Positions 1 through 6,811 are shown, counted from the stretch's first letter. The stretch is DNA of 18,127 nt from Candidatus Nomurabacteria bacterium (GCA_943355045.1 CALRDY010000002.1:1-18127), one strand, 5' to 3'. The notes: generated by a model from the sequence alone, not told the origin. Numbers and translations: made by a program.

Positions 1-1155
1 CTCGCCGGGCTCGAACGCCAGAAGATCGAAGACGAGCTCACGGAAGTGCAGGCGCTCATCAAGCGTTTGAAAGAGATTCTTTCTTCGCCGAAGAAGATTC
101 TCGCGGTCGTGAAGTCGGAACTCATGGAACTCGCAGAGAAATACGGCGACGACCGCCGCACCCGGGTGGTGCGTGGTGGCGTGCAGAACATCTCCGTCGA
201 AGACCTCGTGCCGGATGAGGAATCGATGCTGCTCCTCACACAAGGCGGGTATGTGAAGCGGACGAATCCGAGCGAGTACAAAGTGCAGAAGCGCGGCGGC
301 GTCGGCGTCGTCGATATCGCGACGAAGGAGGAAGACATCGTAACGCACTTCCTCGTCGCTTCGGCGCACAGCGACCTGCTCTTCTTCACGGATTTCGGCA
401 AAGCATATCAGCTCAAGATGTATGAGATTCCGGAAGGCCGTCGCGCCACCAAAGGCAAGAGCATCATGAATTTCCTCCCGCTCTCGGGCGAGGAGTCGGT
501 CACGAGCGTGCTCGCTATCCCCAAGGGCGCCGCGCTCGATGCGACGTCTGTCGTCTTCGTGACCGAGGAAGGCGTCGTGAAGCGCGTTGCGGCGCGTTCT
601 TTCGCCGACGTCCGCCGTTCCGGCATCATCGCTATCAATCTGAAGAAGGGCGACAAGCTCGTTTCCGCGCATCACGCTGCCGAGGGCGACACGGTGTCCA
701 TTGTGACGGCAAAGGGCCAGAGCATCCGCTTCGAGGCCGAAGAGGTGCGCGAGATGGGCCGCACGGCTGGCGGCGTCCGCGGCATGAGCGTGCGAAAAGG
801 CGACCGCGTCGTCTCGGCCGAAGTCATTTCCGTACTCGAATCAAAAGACGCTTCGCTGCTCGTCATCATGAGCAAGGGCTACGGCAAACGCACGAAGATT
901 TCCGAATACAAAGTCCAGGGCCGCGGCGGCTCCGGCATCAAGACTGCAGAGGTCACGCCGAAGACCGGCGAGATCATCGGCGCGCGTATCGTCTCCGGCA
1001 ATCTCGAAGACGAAGAGCTCGTCGTCGTCTCCAAAAAGGGACAAGTAATACGTACGTCGGTTCTTTCGATTTCGCTCCTCTCCCGCGCGACCCAGGGCGT
1101 CCGCATCATGAAAATGCGTGAGGGCGACTCCATTGCCTCGATGGTCGCCCTGTAA
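1..1155 (+). CDS. gyrA: DNA gyrase subunit A, C-terminal part (5' truncated by window)
   Basis: The reading frame is open from base 1, so the gene begins upstream of the window. GyrA, with GyrB, forms the ATP-dependent type IIA topoisomerase that introduces negative supercoils. The first codons read LAGLERQKIEDEL, the end of the coiled coil that follows the breakage-reunion domain. The remainder is the beta-pinwheel C-terminal domain, with repeated blades of the type 'GYVKRT...YKVQKRGG'. QKRGGVG at bases 286-306 is in the GyrA-box position (usual form QRRGGKG, with V for K here), and a second blade shows QGRGGSG. A GyrA box favours GyrA over ParC. The catalytic tyrosine lies outside the window. 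The stop is TAA, and the next gene starts 6 nt later, so the two may be co-transcribed. The family call is near certain. Confidence 0.96.
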   Translation, partial: LAGLERQKIEDELTEVQALIKRLKEILSSPKKILAVVKSELMELAEKYGDDRRTRVVRGGVQNISVEDLVPDEESMLLLTQGGYVKRTNPSEYKVQKRGGVGVVDIATKEEDIVTHFLVASAHSDLLFFTDFGKAYQLKMYEIPEGRRATKGKSIMNFLPLSGEESVTSVLAIPKGAALDATSVVFVTEEGVVKRVAARSFADVRRSGIIAINLKKGDKLVSAHHAAEGDTVSIVTAKGQSIRFEAEEVREMGRTAGGVRGMSVRKGDRVVSAEVISVLESKDASLLVIMSKGYGKRTKISEYKVQGRGGSGIKTAEVTPKTGEIIGARIVSGNLEDEELVVVSKKGQVIRTSVLSISLLSRATQGVRIMKMREGDSIASMVAL

Positions 1156-1161
1156 CAGAAT

Positions 1162-1566
1162 ATGAAGAAAGTAGTGATTGCAGGTAGTGCGTCACTTCAG
1201 GACCGAGTCGCGTATTGGGAACAGTTTTGGAAATCTCGCGGGTATACGGTAACTGCATCCCCGCAAGAGATTTCTCAAGAGAAATTTCTAGAGGAATATC
1301 CTGCGGTACACGCTGGATTTTATGCAGCGCTCAATGACGCAGATATTGTGTTCGTCATGAATGAGGACAAGAGCGGCATATCTGGATATCTCGGAGCGGA
1401 GACATTTGCCGAATTAGCGTATGTTGTCGCAAATGGACTGCTCGGTAAGCAGCAGACGCAAGTGTTGCTTCTGAAAATGCCCGAAAGCCGCGTTCAATCG
1501 TATGAGGAAATAGAACTTTGGCTTCGGCTTGGTTGGGTTCAGCTTCTTGATACTGTCAAAATATGA
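1162..1566 (+). CDS. Small Rossmann-like protein, nucleoside 2-deoxyribosyltransferase-like
   Basis: This is a 134-residue protein. It opens with a beta strand and glycine turn (KKVVIAGSAS) and later has DADIVFVMNED followed by GYLGAETFAELAYVVANG. The pattern 'AD-hydrophobic strand, then G-x-x-G-x-E-x-x-x-E-hydrophobic-A' is what I associate with the nucleoside 2-deoxyribosyltransferase superfamily, where the glutamate is the catalytic nucleophile; the glutamate of GAETFAE would be the candidate. Such enzymes exchange the base on deoxynucleosides in salvage. The protein is near the short end for the family and the substrate cannot be inferred. It starts 6 nt after gyrA with no good Shine-Dalgarno site, so it may depend on read-through from gyrA. 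Base composition is clearly less GC-rich than gyrA. A general nucleotide-binding protein is an alternative. Confidence 0.75.
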   Translation: MKKVVIAGSASLQDRVAYWEQFWKSRGYTVTASPQEISQEKFLEEYPAVHAGFYAALNDADIVFVMNEDKSGISGYLGAETFAELAYVVANGLLGKQQTQVLLLKMPESRVQSYEEIELWLRLGWVQLLDTVKI

Positions 1567-1602
1567 AAATGATTGTCGTCATGGCGACGATAAGAGATTC
1601 CA

Positions 1603-1645
1603 GAATCTCACTATCCACATCCGGTCGGAAAAGATAGTGAGATTC
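1603..1645. repeat. Hairpin repeat, copy 1 (5' flank of the PaaX/Cas2-like gene)
   Basis: A perfect 13-bp inverted repeat, GAATCTCACTATC at 1603-1615 and GATAGTGAGATTC at 1633-1645, encloses a 17-nt loop ending in CGGTCGGAAAA. A near copy lies at 2260-2299, so the two copies bracket the gene at 1673-2254. No T-run follows on the plus strand. It could be a weak terminator, an operator for the regulator-like protein, or the boundary of a mobile cassette. Confidence 0.8.
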
Positions 1646-1672
1646 GGATTCGTACGGGAGTACCATGGAGAT

Positions 1673-2254
1673 ATGGGGAAACTGGAAGAGGTGTCTCGGA
1701 AAAGAAAGAAGAAGCAGGATATCCAGCATGCCGTGCTGGCAACGGTCGCCGTGACAGGAGTCATCGCTTTTGCGGCGATTGTCGGGAATGCTGTCCAACT
1801 TCTCAACTATCTGCCCAATGAAAGATATAACCTGAAATACAGGATGAAGTCGGTTGCCGGCCGGCTCATCGCAAAAGGATATGCGAACTGGATGGAAAGG
1901 GATGGAAAGAAATTCTTGCGAATAACGTCGAAGGGGCGCAAGGCTCTCGCTCTTGAGCAGGCGAAGGCTTCTTTGAGCAATCAGAAAAAGAAATGGGATG
2001 GTCGCTGGCGGATGGTCGCTTTTGATATTCCAGAACGGCGGCGAGGAGTGCGATTCCGGTTGCGTGCAGTTATGCGTGAGATCGGCTTCGTGCGTCTTCA
2101 AGACAGTGTCTGGGTGTATCCCTACGATTGCGAAGACTTCATCGCTTTGCTCAAGGCAGAACTGAAGATAGGAAAGGATGTCCTCTACGCGATTGCCGAT
2201 ACGATAGAACATGACAAAAATCTTCGTCGGCATTTCAATCTTCCTGAAGGATGA
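1673..2254 (+). CDS. PaaX-like / Cas2-like domain protein with N-terminal hydrophobic helix
   Basis: From the ATG at 1673 the product has 193 residues. Residues 1-16 are very basic and residues 19-45 are hydrophobic (a membrane helix or buried helix). Residues 55-95 look like a winged helix (RLIAKGYANWMERDGKKFLRITSKGRKAL). Residues 108-190 form a ferredoxin-like Cas2/PaaX C-terminal domain: WDGRWRMVAFDIPERRR, then GFVRLQDSVWVYPYDCED. The Asp of FDIPE is at the position of the Cas2 metal-binding Asp. I know this architecture from Parcubacteria genomes, where it is variously labelled PaaX family or Cas2. There is no cas1 and no CRISPR array here, so a stand-alone regulator or nuclease-fold protein is more likely than CRISPR adaptation. 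A longer frame is open back to 1529, but it would overlap the upstream gene and run through the hairpin; GGAG lies just before 1673. Matching hairpins flank the gene. Confidence 0.82.
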   Translation: MGKLEEVSRKRKKKQDIQHAVLATVAVTGVIAFAAIVGNAVQLLNYLPNERYNLKYRMKSVAGRLIAKGYANWMERDGKKFLRITSKGRKALALEQAKASLSNQKKKWDGRWRMVAFDIPERRRGVRFRLRAVMREIGFVRLQDSVWVYPYDCEDFIALLKAELKIGKDVLYAIADTIEHDKNLRRHFNLPEG

Positions 2255-2259
2255 TTCAA

Positions 2260-2299
2260 AATCTCACTATCTTGGACGGTCGGAAAAGATAGTGAGATT
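2260..2299. repeat. Hairpin repeat, copy 2 (3' flank; possible bidirectional terminator)
   Basis: A 12-bp perfect inverted repeat has arms AATCTCACTATC (2260-2271) and GATAGTGAGATT (2288-2299) around a 16-nt loop. The arms and the loop segment CGGTCGGAAAA are identical to the copy at 1603-1645; only 5-6 loop bases differ. It sits between two convergent genes and overlaps the TAA stop of the acetyltransferase. Read on the minus strand the second arm is followed by TTTTG, so it may terminate that gene. Confidence 0.8.
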
Positions 2300-2776
2300 A
2301 GTGTGAGGTTGAATTTTGTTCAGGATGATTGAGCGTCATCACGACGCGGGGTTCCCCGTCGCCGTAGTAGTTTTCGATACGTTCGCCGAGCGAGAAGCCA
2401 AGCGATTCGTATAGTTTTATTGCTCGCATATTATCGGGGTGCGTTACAAGATCAATAATCGGGACATTTTTCAGTTCCTCGAGCATTTTTATCATTGCAG
2501 CCCTTCCGATATCTCGACCTTGGGCGTCGGGGTGGACGACGAGCCCACTGATGTAGGTATGATCTGGAGCCTTCATCTCATACATCGTACTTCCGACTGC
2601 GCGACCGTTTTCATATATTAGATACACGACACTTTTTCAATTTCAGCGAGCGCTTCATTCCGATCTGTCATTGCCGAGTAGATAGGGGTACCATCAACAC
2701 TCCGTTCGAGTTCGAGGAATGTATCAATATCTTTTGCGGTGGCTCGTGCGAGCGTAACTGAAGGAAGTTTCTTCAT
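2298..2776 (-). pseudogene. GNAT N-acetyltransferase with a single-base frameshift
   Basis: Two overlapping minus-strand frames together make one GNAT acetyltransferase. The first, from the ATG at 2776, reads MKKLPSVTLARATAKDIDTF...EIEKV and then goes out of frame to stop at 2618. The second continues VYLIYENGRAVGSTMYEM, then YISGLVVHPDAQGRDIGRAAM (acetyl-CoA-binding motif A, Q/R-x-x-G-x-G/A type) and NMRAIKLYESLGF (motif B). One extra A in the 5-A run (T-run at plus-strand 2633-2637) would rejoin the frames exactly as EIEKSVVYLIYEN, giving a normal length of about 159 residues. So this is a one-base deletion in a homopolymer: a sequencing or assembly error, a real recent mutation, or slippage. 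A GTG at 2627 could in principle restart the second half. The substrate is unknown. Confidence 0.85.
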
Positions 2777-2805
2777 TTTTTCAGTGTACCACTGGATGTT
2801 GATTG

Positions 2806-2826
2806 CGCGGCCCGCAGCGGGCCGCG
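2806..2826. repeat. GC-rich near-perfect palindrome
   Basis: CGCGGCCCGC (2806-2815) and GCGGGCCGCG (2817-2826) are perfect 10-bp arms around a single A. The palindrome stands 30 bp upstream of the acetyltransferase start, in AT-richer surroundings. There is no T-run on either side, so an ordinary terminator is unlikely; an operator or 5' leader hairpin is possible. Confidence 0.6.
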
Positions 2827-2898
2827 GGTGGCGATTTGAGGGCATTCCATTTATAGTTCTCGGAGAAGTTCTTATTTTTTGTTTGAAAGGAGGAGGGG

Positions 2899-3099
2899 AT
2901 GAGGAGATGGAAAAGTCATCGGGATGAGAGAATTTTCGAAGCTCTGATATTTTTGGGAGGGAAAGCATCGGCTCGGCAGATTGCAGACATAACAAGAATG
3001 AATGTACACAGTCTTCCACGAACGCTCTTTAGTGTCCCCAATGTAAGGTATCTGGGTGGCGAGGCTGAAAATAGCCAGTGGGGGATAATTGGGGGCTAA
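2899..3099 (+). CDS. Tiny winged-helix-like protein, function unknown
   Basis: This is a 66-residue protein preceded by a strong Shine-Dalgarno site, AAAGGAGG, 5 nt before the ATG. That is rare in this window and supports the start. Residues 8-55 read ERIFEALIFLGGKASARQIADITRMN, then a second helix and VRYLGGEAENSQWGI. This matches a small winged helix-turn-helix: an effector helix, a helix with Ala-Arg-Gln-Ile, a recognition helix and a beta wing. I do not recognise a specific family. It may be a small DNA-binding protein, divergent from the acetyltransferase. The base composition fits the less GC-rich patch from 1162 onwards. Confidence 0.65.
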   Translation: MRRWKSHRDERIFEALIFLGGKASARQIADITRMNVHSLPRTLFSVPNVRYLGGEAENSQWGIIGG

Positions 3100-3107
3100 T
3101 GTAAGAC

Positions 3108-3139
3108 AGCCGGATCATTCTATACAGGATGGTCCGGCT
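3108..3139 (+). terminator. Probable intrinsic terminator after the small winged-helix gene
   Basis: AGCCGGATCAT (3108-3118) pairs with ATGGTCCGGCT (3129-3139), an 11-bp stem with one G-T wobble and a 10-nt loop. The tail TGTTGATT is a weak T-tract. It lies 9 nt after the stop codon of the upstream gene, which is the expected place. Confidence 0.5.
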
Positions 3140-3249
3140 TGTTGATTGTCCAGCTCCACTTTCCACTCCAGTTCCTCGTTACACTTCCAATTATCACAGG
3201 TATTCAAAATGCACGAAGAAAGTGGGGCTGGGCATGGTATTTTATAGGC

Positions 3250-3786
3250 ATGAGCGTTTCATTCAGCGTCCCGCACGAGAACGTGTTGCAGTTGGGCTTG
3301 CGCGAAGGCATGAAAGTCGGCGACTTCGGCGCGGGCACCGGCCACTATTCACGTGCGGCGGCAGCCATCGTGGGGCACAGCGGCAGGGTCTACGCGATCG
3401 ACGTGCAGGAGGAAATCCTCAAGCATCTCAAGCTCAATACACACGCGCACCATCAGAGCACTATCGAAACGATCTGGGGCGATATCGAAAAGCCGGGCGG
3501 CTCGCACTTGCGCGACCAGTCGCTCGACGCGATAATTCTCGCCAACACGCTTTTTCAGATCGAGAACCGCTTCGGGCTCCTCGGAGAGATGAAGCGCGTG
3601 CTCAAGCCGGGCGGCAAGCTTTTGGTAGTCGATTGGGCGGGCAGCTACGGTGGCATGGGTCCGGTACCGGAGAAAGTCGTTACCGAGCACGAAGCAGAAG
3701 CTTTTTTCATCAACGGCGGCTTTCACAAAGTGAAGTCGTTCCGCGCTGGGCCGCATCACTACGGGCTCGTCTTTACCTCGCCATGA
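3250..3786 (+). CDS. Class I SAM-dependent methyltransferase
   Basis: From the ATG at 3250 the protein has 178 residues, a compact class I methyltransferase. Motif I is VGDFGAGTGHYSR (residues 23-35), and AIDVQEEIL supplies the acidic residue that binds the SAM ribose. IILANTLFQI and VLKPGGKLLVVDW are the usual motif IV and post-motif regions. The opening SVPHENVLQLGLREGMKVGDFGAG resembles the L-isoaspartyl or UbiE-like 'x-G-x-x-V-D-x-G-x-G-x-G' group, but the substrate cannot be told. The frame is open further upstream to 3139, but those residues do not look like part of a methyltransferase and overlap the hairpin at 3108-3139. The stop TGA directly abuts the inverted-repeat promoter module of the next gene. 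Bases 3140-3249 hold no other gene that I can support. Confidence 0.85.
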   Translation: MSVSFSVPHENVLQLGLREGMKVGDFGAGTGHYSRAAAAIVGHSGRVYAIDVQEEILKHLKLNTHAHHQSTIETIWGDIEKPGGSHLRDQSLDAIILANTLFQIENRFGLLGEMKRVLKPGGKLLVVDWAGSYGGMGPVPEKVVTEHEAEAFFINGGFHKVKSFRAGPHHYGLVFTSP

Positions 3787-3905
3787 ATCCCGTTAGAAAT
3801 CGCGGACGCGTCTGGGCAGGCTGCGGTATACTAGAAGCTATTATAAGAACTAATCGAATAGGGGACGGTATGCGTGCTGCGTCCGCGCCCTATTTCTAAC
3901 GGGAT
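3787..3905. repeat. Inverted-repeat promoter module, copy A
   Basis: Arms ATCCCGTTAGAAAT (3787-3800) and ATTTCTAACGGGAT (3892-3905) are a perfect 14-bp inverted repeat enclosing 91 bp. The pairing extends inward: CGCGGACGC (3801-3809) matches GCGTCCGCG (3879-3887) after a 4-nt bulge, giving 23 bp in total. The left arm begins right after the methyltransferase stop, and the right arm contains the AT of the next start codon. The same arms recur at 14162-14241. Confidence 0.9.
3803..3832 (+). promoter_or_regulatory. Promoter of the solute-binding protein / pilin-like cluster
   Basis: The -10 box is TATACT at 3827-3832. The -35-like CGGACG at 3803-3808 has an 18-bp spacer and lies inside the inverted-repeat arm. 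The equivalent promoter in copy B has the same geometry (CGGACA, 18 bp, TATAAT). Transcription would start near 3839, leaving a leader of about 65 nt that lacks the left arm. Confidence 0.55.
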
Positions 3906-5211
3906 GAAATTATCTCTCTTCCAGACCATCCTTCTCGGCGTATTTTCCCTCGGCGCGCTCGTCGGTCTTTTCGTTTTCGCGACGTACACGAGCACCGGCG
4001 GTTCAAATGCGATCGGCGTCGTCGTCATCTGGGGCACGCTGCCGTCGAAGGATATGGAAGGCGTCCTCGCCGCCGCTGAGCTTGCCGATACGACCCTCAA
4101 GGACCTCACGTACGTGCAGAAAGACGCGGCGACCCTGTCGGCGAGCATCGCCACCGCGATAGCGACCGGTGCCGCGCCCGACCTCGTCCTCGCCTCACAG
4201 GAAGAATTGCGCGTGCTCTCAAGGTTCATCGAGCCGATACCGCTCTCGACGCTTCCCGCGAGCGACTTTGCAAATGCATTCGTCAGAGCAGGGGGGCTCT
4301 TTGCGGCGCCGGGCGGCGCCGGCTATTACGGCATACCGTTTCTCATCGATCCGCTCGTGCTCTTTTCAAATCGTTCCATCCTCTCGAGTAGCGGCATCGC
4401 GAGGCCGCCGGCGACTTGGGAGGCGCTCGTCGGCCTCGTGCCAAATATCGCAATCCTGACTCCGACGCGGCAGATCACGCGCGGCCTCGTCGCGCTCGGC
4501 ACGTACGACAATGTCCGGAACGCGCGCGGGATACTCTCCGCACTCTTCCTTCAGCAAGGCATCCCGATCTCCTCTTATGCGAGCAACGGCAATCTCGCTG
4601 CCAATCTCGGAGATGGTGCTTCGAGTGGCGAAGCGCACGGATCGTCGGTCGTCGGCTTCTATACCCAGTTCGCCGATCCTTCAAAAGTCTCCTATACGTG
4701 GAATACGTCACTGCCGGATTCCGAGCAGATGTTCCTCTCCGGCGATCTCGCACTCTACTTCGGCTACGCTTCCCGCGCGCGCTTCCTCAAAGCGGCAAAT
4801 CCGAATCTCGACTTCATCGTGACGCCCTTGCCGCAGAGCGCGACGGCGCGGACGAAGCGCGCATACGGCCTCATGTATGCATTCATGATTCCACGCGGAG
4901 CGACGAACGGGGCGGGCGGATATCAGGCTGCCGTGCTCTTGTCCGGCTCGGCCGTACAAGCCGCCGCAGCTCATGCGACCGGTCTCGCTCCGGTAAGCGT
5001 GAGCGAGCTGGTAAACGTTCCCACCACCGATCCGATTGCCGCAGTCGCATACGCCGAAGCGCTCTACACCGAGGGATGGCTGTCCCCAGCGCCCATGGAG
5101 GTCGATCGCGTCTTCTCGGGTATGATTGGGGATGTGATAAGCGGCCGCTCAACGCTCGAAACTGCGCTCGGTAATGCCGCGCGTTCTCTGAGCTCGCTGC
5201 TGCAACAATAA
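3904..5211 (+). CDS. Membrane-anchored extracellular solute-binding protein (family 1-like)
   Basis: This is a 435-residue protein. Residues 5-27 (LFQTILLGVFSLGALVGLFVFAT) form an uncleaved anchor or signal helix; no lipobox cysteine is seen. The body resembles ABC-transporter family 1 (sugar-type) binding proteins: VVIWGTL near the N-terminus, a DLVLASQEEL strand, YYGIPFLIDPLVLFSNRSIL (the hinge and ligand region 'GIP...p-l-y-N'), 'W-E-A-L', 'MFLSGDLALYFGYASRA' (the usual 'F-x-x-G-x-A-x-x') and YGLMYAFMIPRGATN. No permease or ATPase gene is adjacent. Instead the stop is 1 nt from the start of a pilin-like gene, which suggests a surface or envelope role linked to that cluster. The start codon overlaps the right arm of the inverted-repeat module and has no Shine-Dalgarno site. 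An upstream ATG at 3874 is rejected because it lies inside the repeat. Confidence 0.82.
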   Translation: MKLSLFQTILLGVFSLGALVGLFVFATYTSTGGSNAIGVVVIWGTLPSKDMEGVLAAAELADTTLKDLTYVQKDAATLSASIATAIATGAAPDLVLASQEELRVLSRFIEPIPLSTLPASDFANAFVRAGGLFAAPGGAGYYGIPFLIDPLVLFSNRSILSSSGIARPPATWEALVGLVPNIAILTPTRQITRGLVALGTYDNVRNARGILSALFLQQGIPISSYASNGNLAANLGDGASSGEAHGSSVVGFYTQFADPSKVSYTWNTSLPDSEQMFLSGDLALYFGYASRARFLKAANPNLDFIVTPLPQSATARTKRAYGLMYAFMIPRGATNGAGGYQAAVLLSGSAVQAAAAHATGLAPVSVSELVNVPTTDPIAAVAYAEALYTEGWLSPAPMEVDRVFSGMIGDVISGRSTLETALGNAARSLSSLLQQ

Positions 5212-5212
5212 T

Positions 5213-5677
5213 ATGCGTTTTTTTTCTACCTCACTCGTTGCTGTTGCATTTGTCATAAGTGCTGCGGGTATTGCGCATGCTCAACTCGAAAATCCTCCTC
5301 CAGGGAGCACTCCGGGCGGATTTGCCTTGCCGGGGCCTGGTGGCAATACGGGCTTTACTTTGCCGATGCCGGGAGGAAATACCGGCTCTAATGGTTCCAA
5401 CGAAAAACTCATCAATCCGCTCAAGGGGGGGGGCAATCTTCAGTCATTTCTTCTCAATATACTGGATTTCATCATAAATATCGGCTCCATCATCGTCATC
5501 CTGATGCTGGTATTTGTCGGTTTCAAATTCGTTACCGCACAGGGCGAGCCGGGCAAGATCAGCGAGGCGCGCGACATGCTCCTCTGGACCGTCATCGGCG
5601 CGCTTGTCCTGCTCGGATCGAAAGCGATAGCCATGGGCATCCAGGCGACCGTGCAGGCGCTCTCATCCGGCGGCTGA
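5213..5677 (+). CDS. VirB2/TrbC-like pilin-type membrane protein (array member 1)
   Basis: This is a 154-residue protein. Residues 1-23 are a signal peptide ending AHA, with cleavage likely before QLENPP. Residues 25-70 are a Pro/Gly/Asn-rich extracellular linker (PGPGGNTG, MPGGNTGSNG). Two membrane helices follow, LLNILDFIINIGSIIVILMLVFVGFKFV and LLWTVIGALVLLGSKAIAMGIQATV, separated by a short charged loop (TAQGEPGKISEARDM). Signal peptide plus two helices around a short cytoplasmic loop is the layout of VirB2/TrbC pilins of type IV secretion and conjugation systems. It begins 1 nt after the solute-binding protein and is followed 1 nt later by member 2, so translation is probably coupled. 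It is the most pilin-like and the most divergent of the six. Confidence 0.8.
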   Translation: MRFFSTSLVAVAFVISAAGIAHAQLENPPPGSTPGGFALPGPGGNTGFTLPMPGGNTGSNGSNEKLINPLKGGGNLQSFLLNILDFIINIGSIIVILMLVFVGFKFVTAQGEPGKISEARDMLLWTVIGALVLLGSKAIAMGIQATVQALSSGG

Positions 5678-5678
5678 T

Positions 5679-5960
5679 ATGAACCTCTCTGGCGGCACCA
5701 GTCTCAAGAATTTTATCGGCAGCGGATCCGATGGACTCATCGGCGCTATCAATACTATCGTCATACCGGTCATCACGGCTCTTGCCTTTGGCGTTTTCAT
5801 ATGGGGCGTCGTGAGTTATTTTTTCCTTCATGGAGAAGACGAGGGGAAGCGCGCGGAAGGACGTCAGTTCATCTTCTGGGGCATTCTCGGCATGGTTGTT
5901 CTCTTCTCGGTCTGGGGATTCGTGAACCTGCTGTTGTCCACGCTCGGCATCGCGCCTTAA
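5679..5960 (+). CDS. Small two-helix membrane protein (array member 2)
   Basis: This is a 93-residue protein with no cleavable signal peptide. Helix 1 is INTIVIPVITALAFGVFIWGVVSYFFL, followed by the loop HGEDEGKRAEGRQF, then helix 2 IFWGILGMVVLFSVWGFVNLLL. The loop and helix 2 match member 6 (GDEGKREDGKQAILWGLIGM) and more loosely members 3-5, so these are paralogues. The layout is like VirB2/TrbC without the signal peptide. Spacing of 1 nt from member 1 implies coupled translation. The function is not known; an integral inner-membrane part of a pilus-like or secretion-like assembly is a guess from the company it keeps. Confidence 0.8.
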   Translation: MNLSGGTSLKNFIGSGSDGLIGAINTIVIPVITALAFGVFIWGVVSYFFLHGEDEGKRAEGRQFIFWGILGMVVLFSVWGFVNLLLSTLGIAP

Positions 5961-5987
5961 TGAAGTAATGTGTCATACTTACCGCAT

Positions 5988-6509
5988 ATGAAATCAACCG
6001 TTCGCACTGCCGCACTGCTCGTGATGCTTCTCGTGCCCGTGCTCGCATTCGCACAATCAACGCAAACGCAGGTGCAGATGGTGTCTCCTCCCAATATGCC
6101 GTATACGGGTTCCTACGATTTCAAAGGTATCCAGCAGTTTTCTGGCGGCAACTTCATGATGCCAGGTATGATGGGTATGGGACTGCCCGGGCTCGGCGGC
6201 GGAACGGTTGGGTTTGGAGTAGTCAGTATTGCTAGTACCATCATCTATCTCATCAATAGCGTGCTGGTGCCGCTGCTCTTCGCAGTTTCTTTCATCGTGT
6301 TCCTGTACGGCGTCGCCAAAGCCTACATCTTGTCTCCGGGCGATGAGGAAGCGGTCAAGAGCGGCCACAAGATACTCCTCTGGGGCCTCATCGGCTTTGC
6401 AGTCATGGTGTCGGTCTGGGGTCTCGTAAATGTCGTCGTGGCCACTTTTGGTCTCGCTTCATCATCCGGGTCGGCCTATCCGACAGCGTTCGGGTCATTC
6501 TCAAGATAG
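5988..6509 (+). CDS. Signal-peptide two-helix membrane protein (array member 3)
   Basis: From the ATG at 5988 the protein has 173 residues. A signal peptide runs to about residue 23 (VPVLAFAQS), followed by a low-complexity Met/Gly/Pro stretch (GGNFMMPGMMGMGLPGLGGG). Helix 1 is IYLINSVLVPLLFAVSFIVFLYGV, the loop is ILSPGDEEAVKSGHK, and helix 2 is ILLWGLIGFAVMVSVWGLVNVV. Helix 2 is almost the same as in member 5. An upstream in-frame ATG at 5970 would put charged residues before the signal peptide and is less likely. TGTCATACT, 8 nt before the ATG, looks like an extended -10, so the mRNA may be nearly leaderless. Member 4 follows 11 nt after the stop. Confidence 0.8.
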   Translation: MKSTVRTAALLVMLLVPVLAFAQSTQTQVQMVSPPNMPYTGSYDFKGIQQFSGGNFMMPGMMGMGLPGLGGGTVGFGVVSIASTIIYLINSVLVPLLFAVSFIVFLYGVAKAYILSPGDEEAVKSGHKILLWGLIGFAVMVSVWGLVNVVVATFGLASSSGSAYPTAFGSFSR

Positions 6510-6520
6510 TTTGAAACCAT

Positions 6521-6811
6521 ATGAAATTAGACGCTCTCCAAGTGTATTCCAACAGCATCATCAACATCATTTATTTTCTCCTTGTCCCGGCGGTAATCGC
6601 CATGGCGTTCATTACGTTTCTCTGGGGTGTCTATACGTATTTTATTCTCGGCGCGGACAATGAAACCGCGCGCGAGACAGGGAAGCAATTCATCCTCTGG
6701 GGCATCATTGGTTTCGCAGTCATCATCTCTTTCTGGGGGCTCGTGTATATGGCCAGTATGACGCTCGGTCTTTTCCCGGGGAGTGCTCCGTTACAATCGC
6801 CGAGGATCTAG
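6521..6811 (+). CDS. Small two-helix membrane protein (array member 4)
   Basis: This is a 96-residue protein without a signal peptide. Helix 1 is IIYFLLVPAVIAMAFITFLWGVYTYFIL, the loop is GADNETARETGKQF, helix 2 is ILWGIIGFAVIISFWGLVYMASM, and a short tail follows. It shares the loop pattern (G-acidic-x-x-G-K) and the helix-2 signature LWGxIGFxVxxSxWGLV with members 3 and 5. It lies 11 nt after member 3 and is probably in the same transcript. No Shine-Dalgarno site is visible. Function unknown; VirB2/TrbC-like in topology. Confidence 0.8.
   Translation: MKLDALQVYSNSIINIIYFLLVPAVIAMAFITFLWGVYTYFILGADNETARETGKQFILWGIIGFAVIISFWGLVYMASMTLGLFPGSAPLQSPRI

Noticed and set aside
1556-2233. A 225-codon minus-strand frame opposite the PaaX/Cas2-like gene.
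   Set aside because: The plus strand has clear domain motifs; the opposite frame shows none and would cross the hairpin repeat.
1603-2299. A CRISPR array or cas locus, suggested by the Cas2-like domain and repeats.
   Set aside because: There are only two repeats, 656 bp apart, with a gene rather than spacers between them, and no cas1 or effector gene in the window.
3787-3905. An ordinary intrinsic terminator of the methyltransferase gene.
   Set aside because: The arms are 91 bp apart, enclose a promoter, have no T-tract after the second arm, and the second arm overlaps a start codon.
4416-5174. A 252-codon frame inside the solute-binding protein.
   Set aside because: It is an Arg-rich out-of-frame shadow of the real gene.
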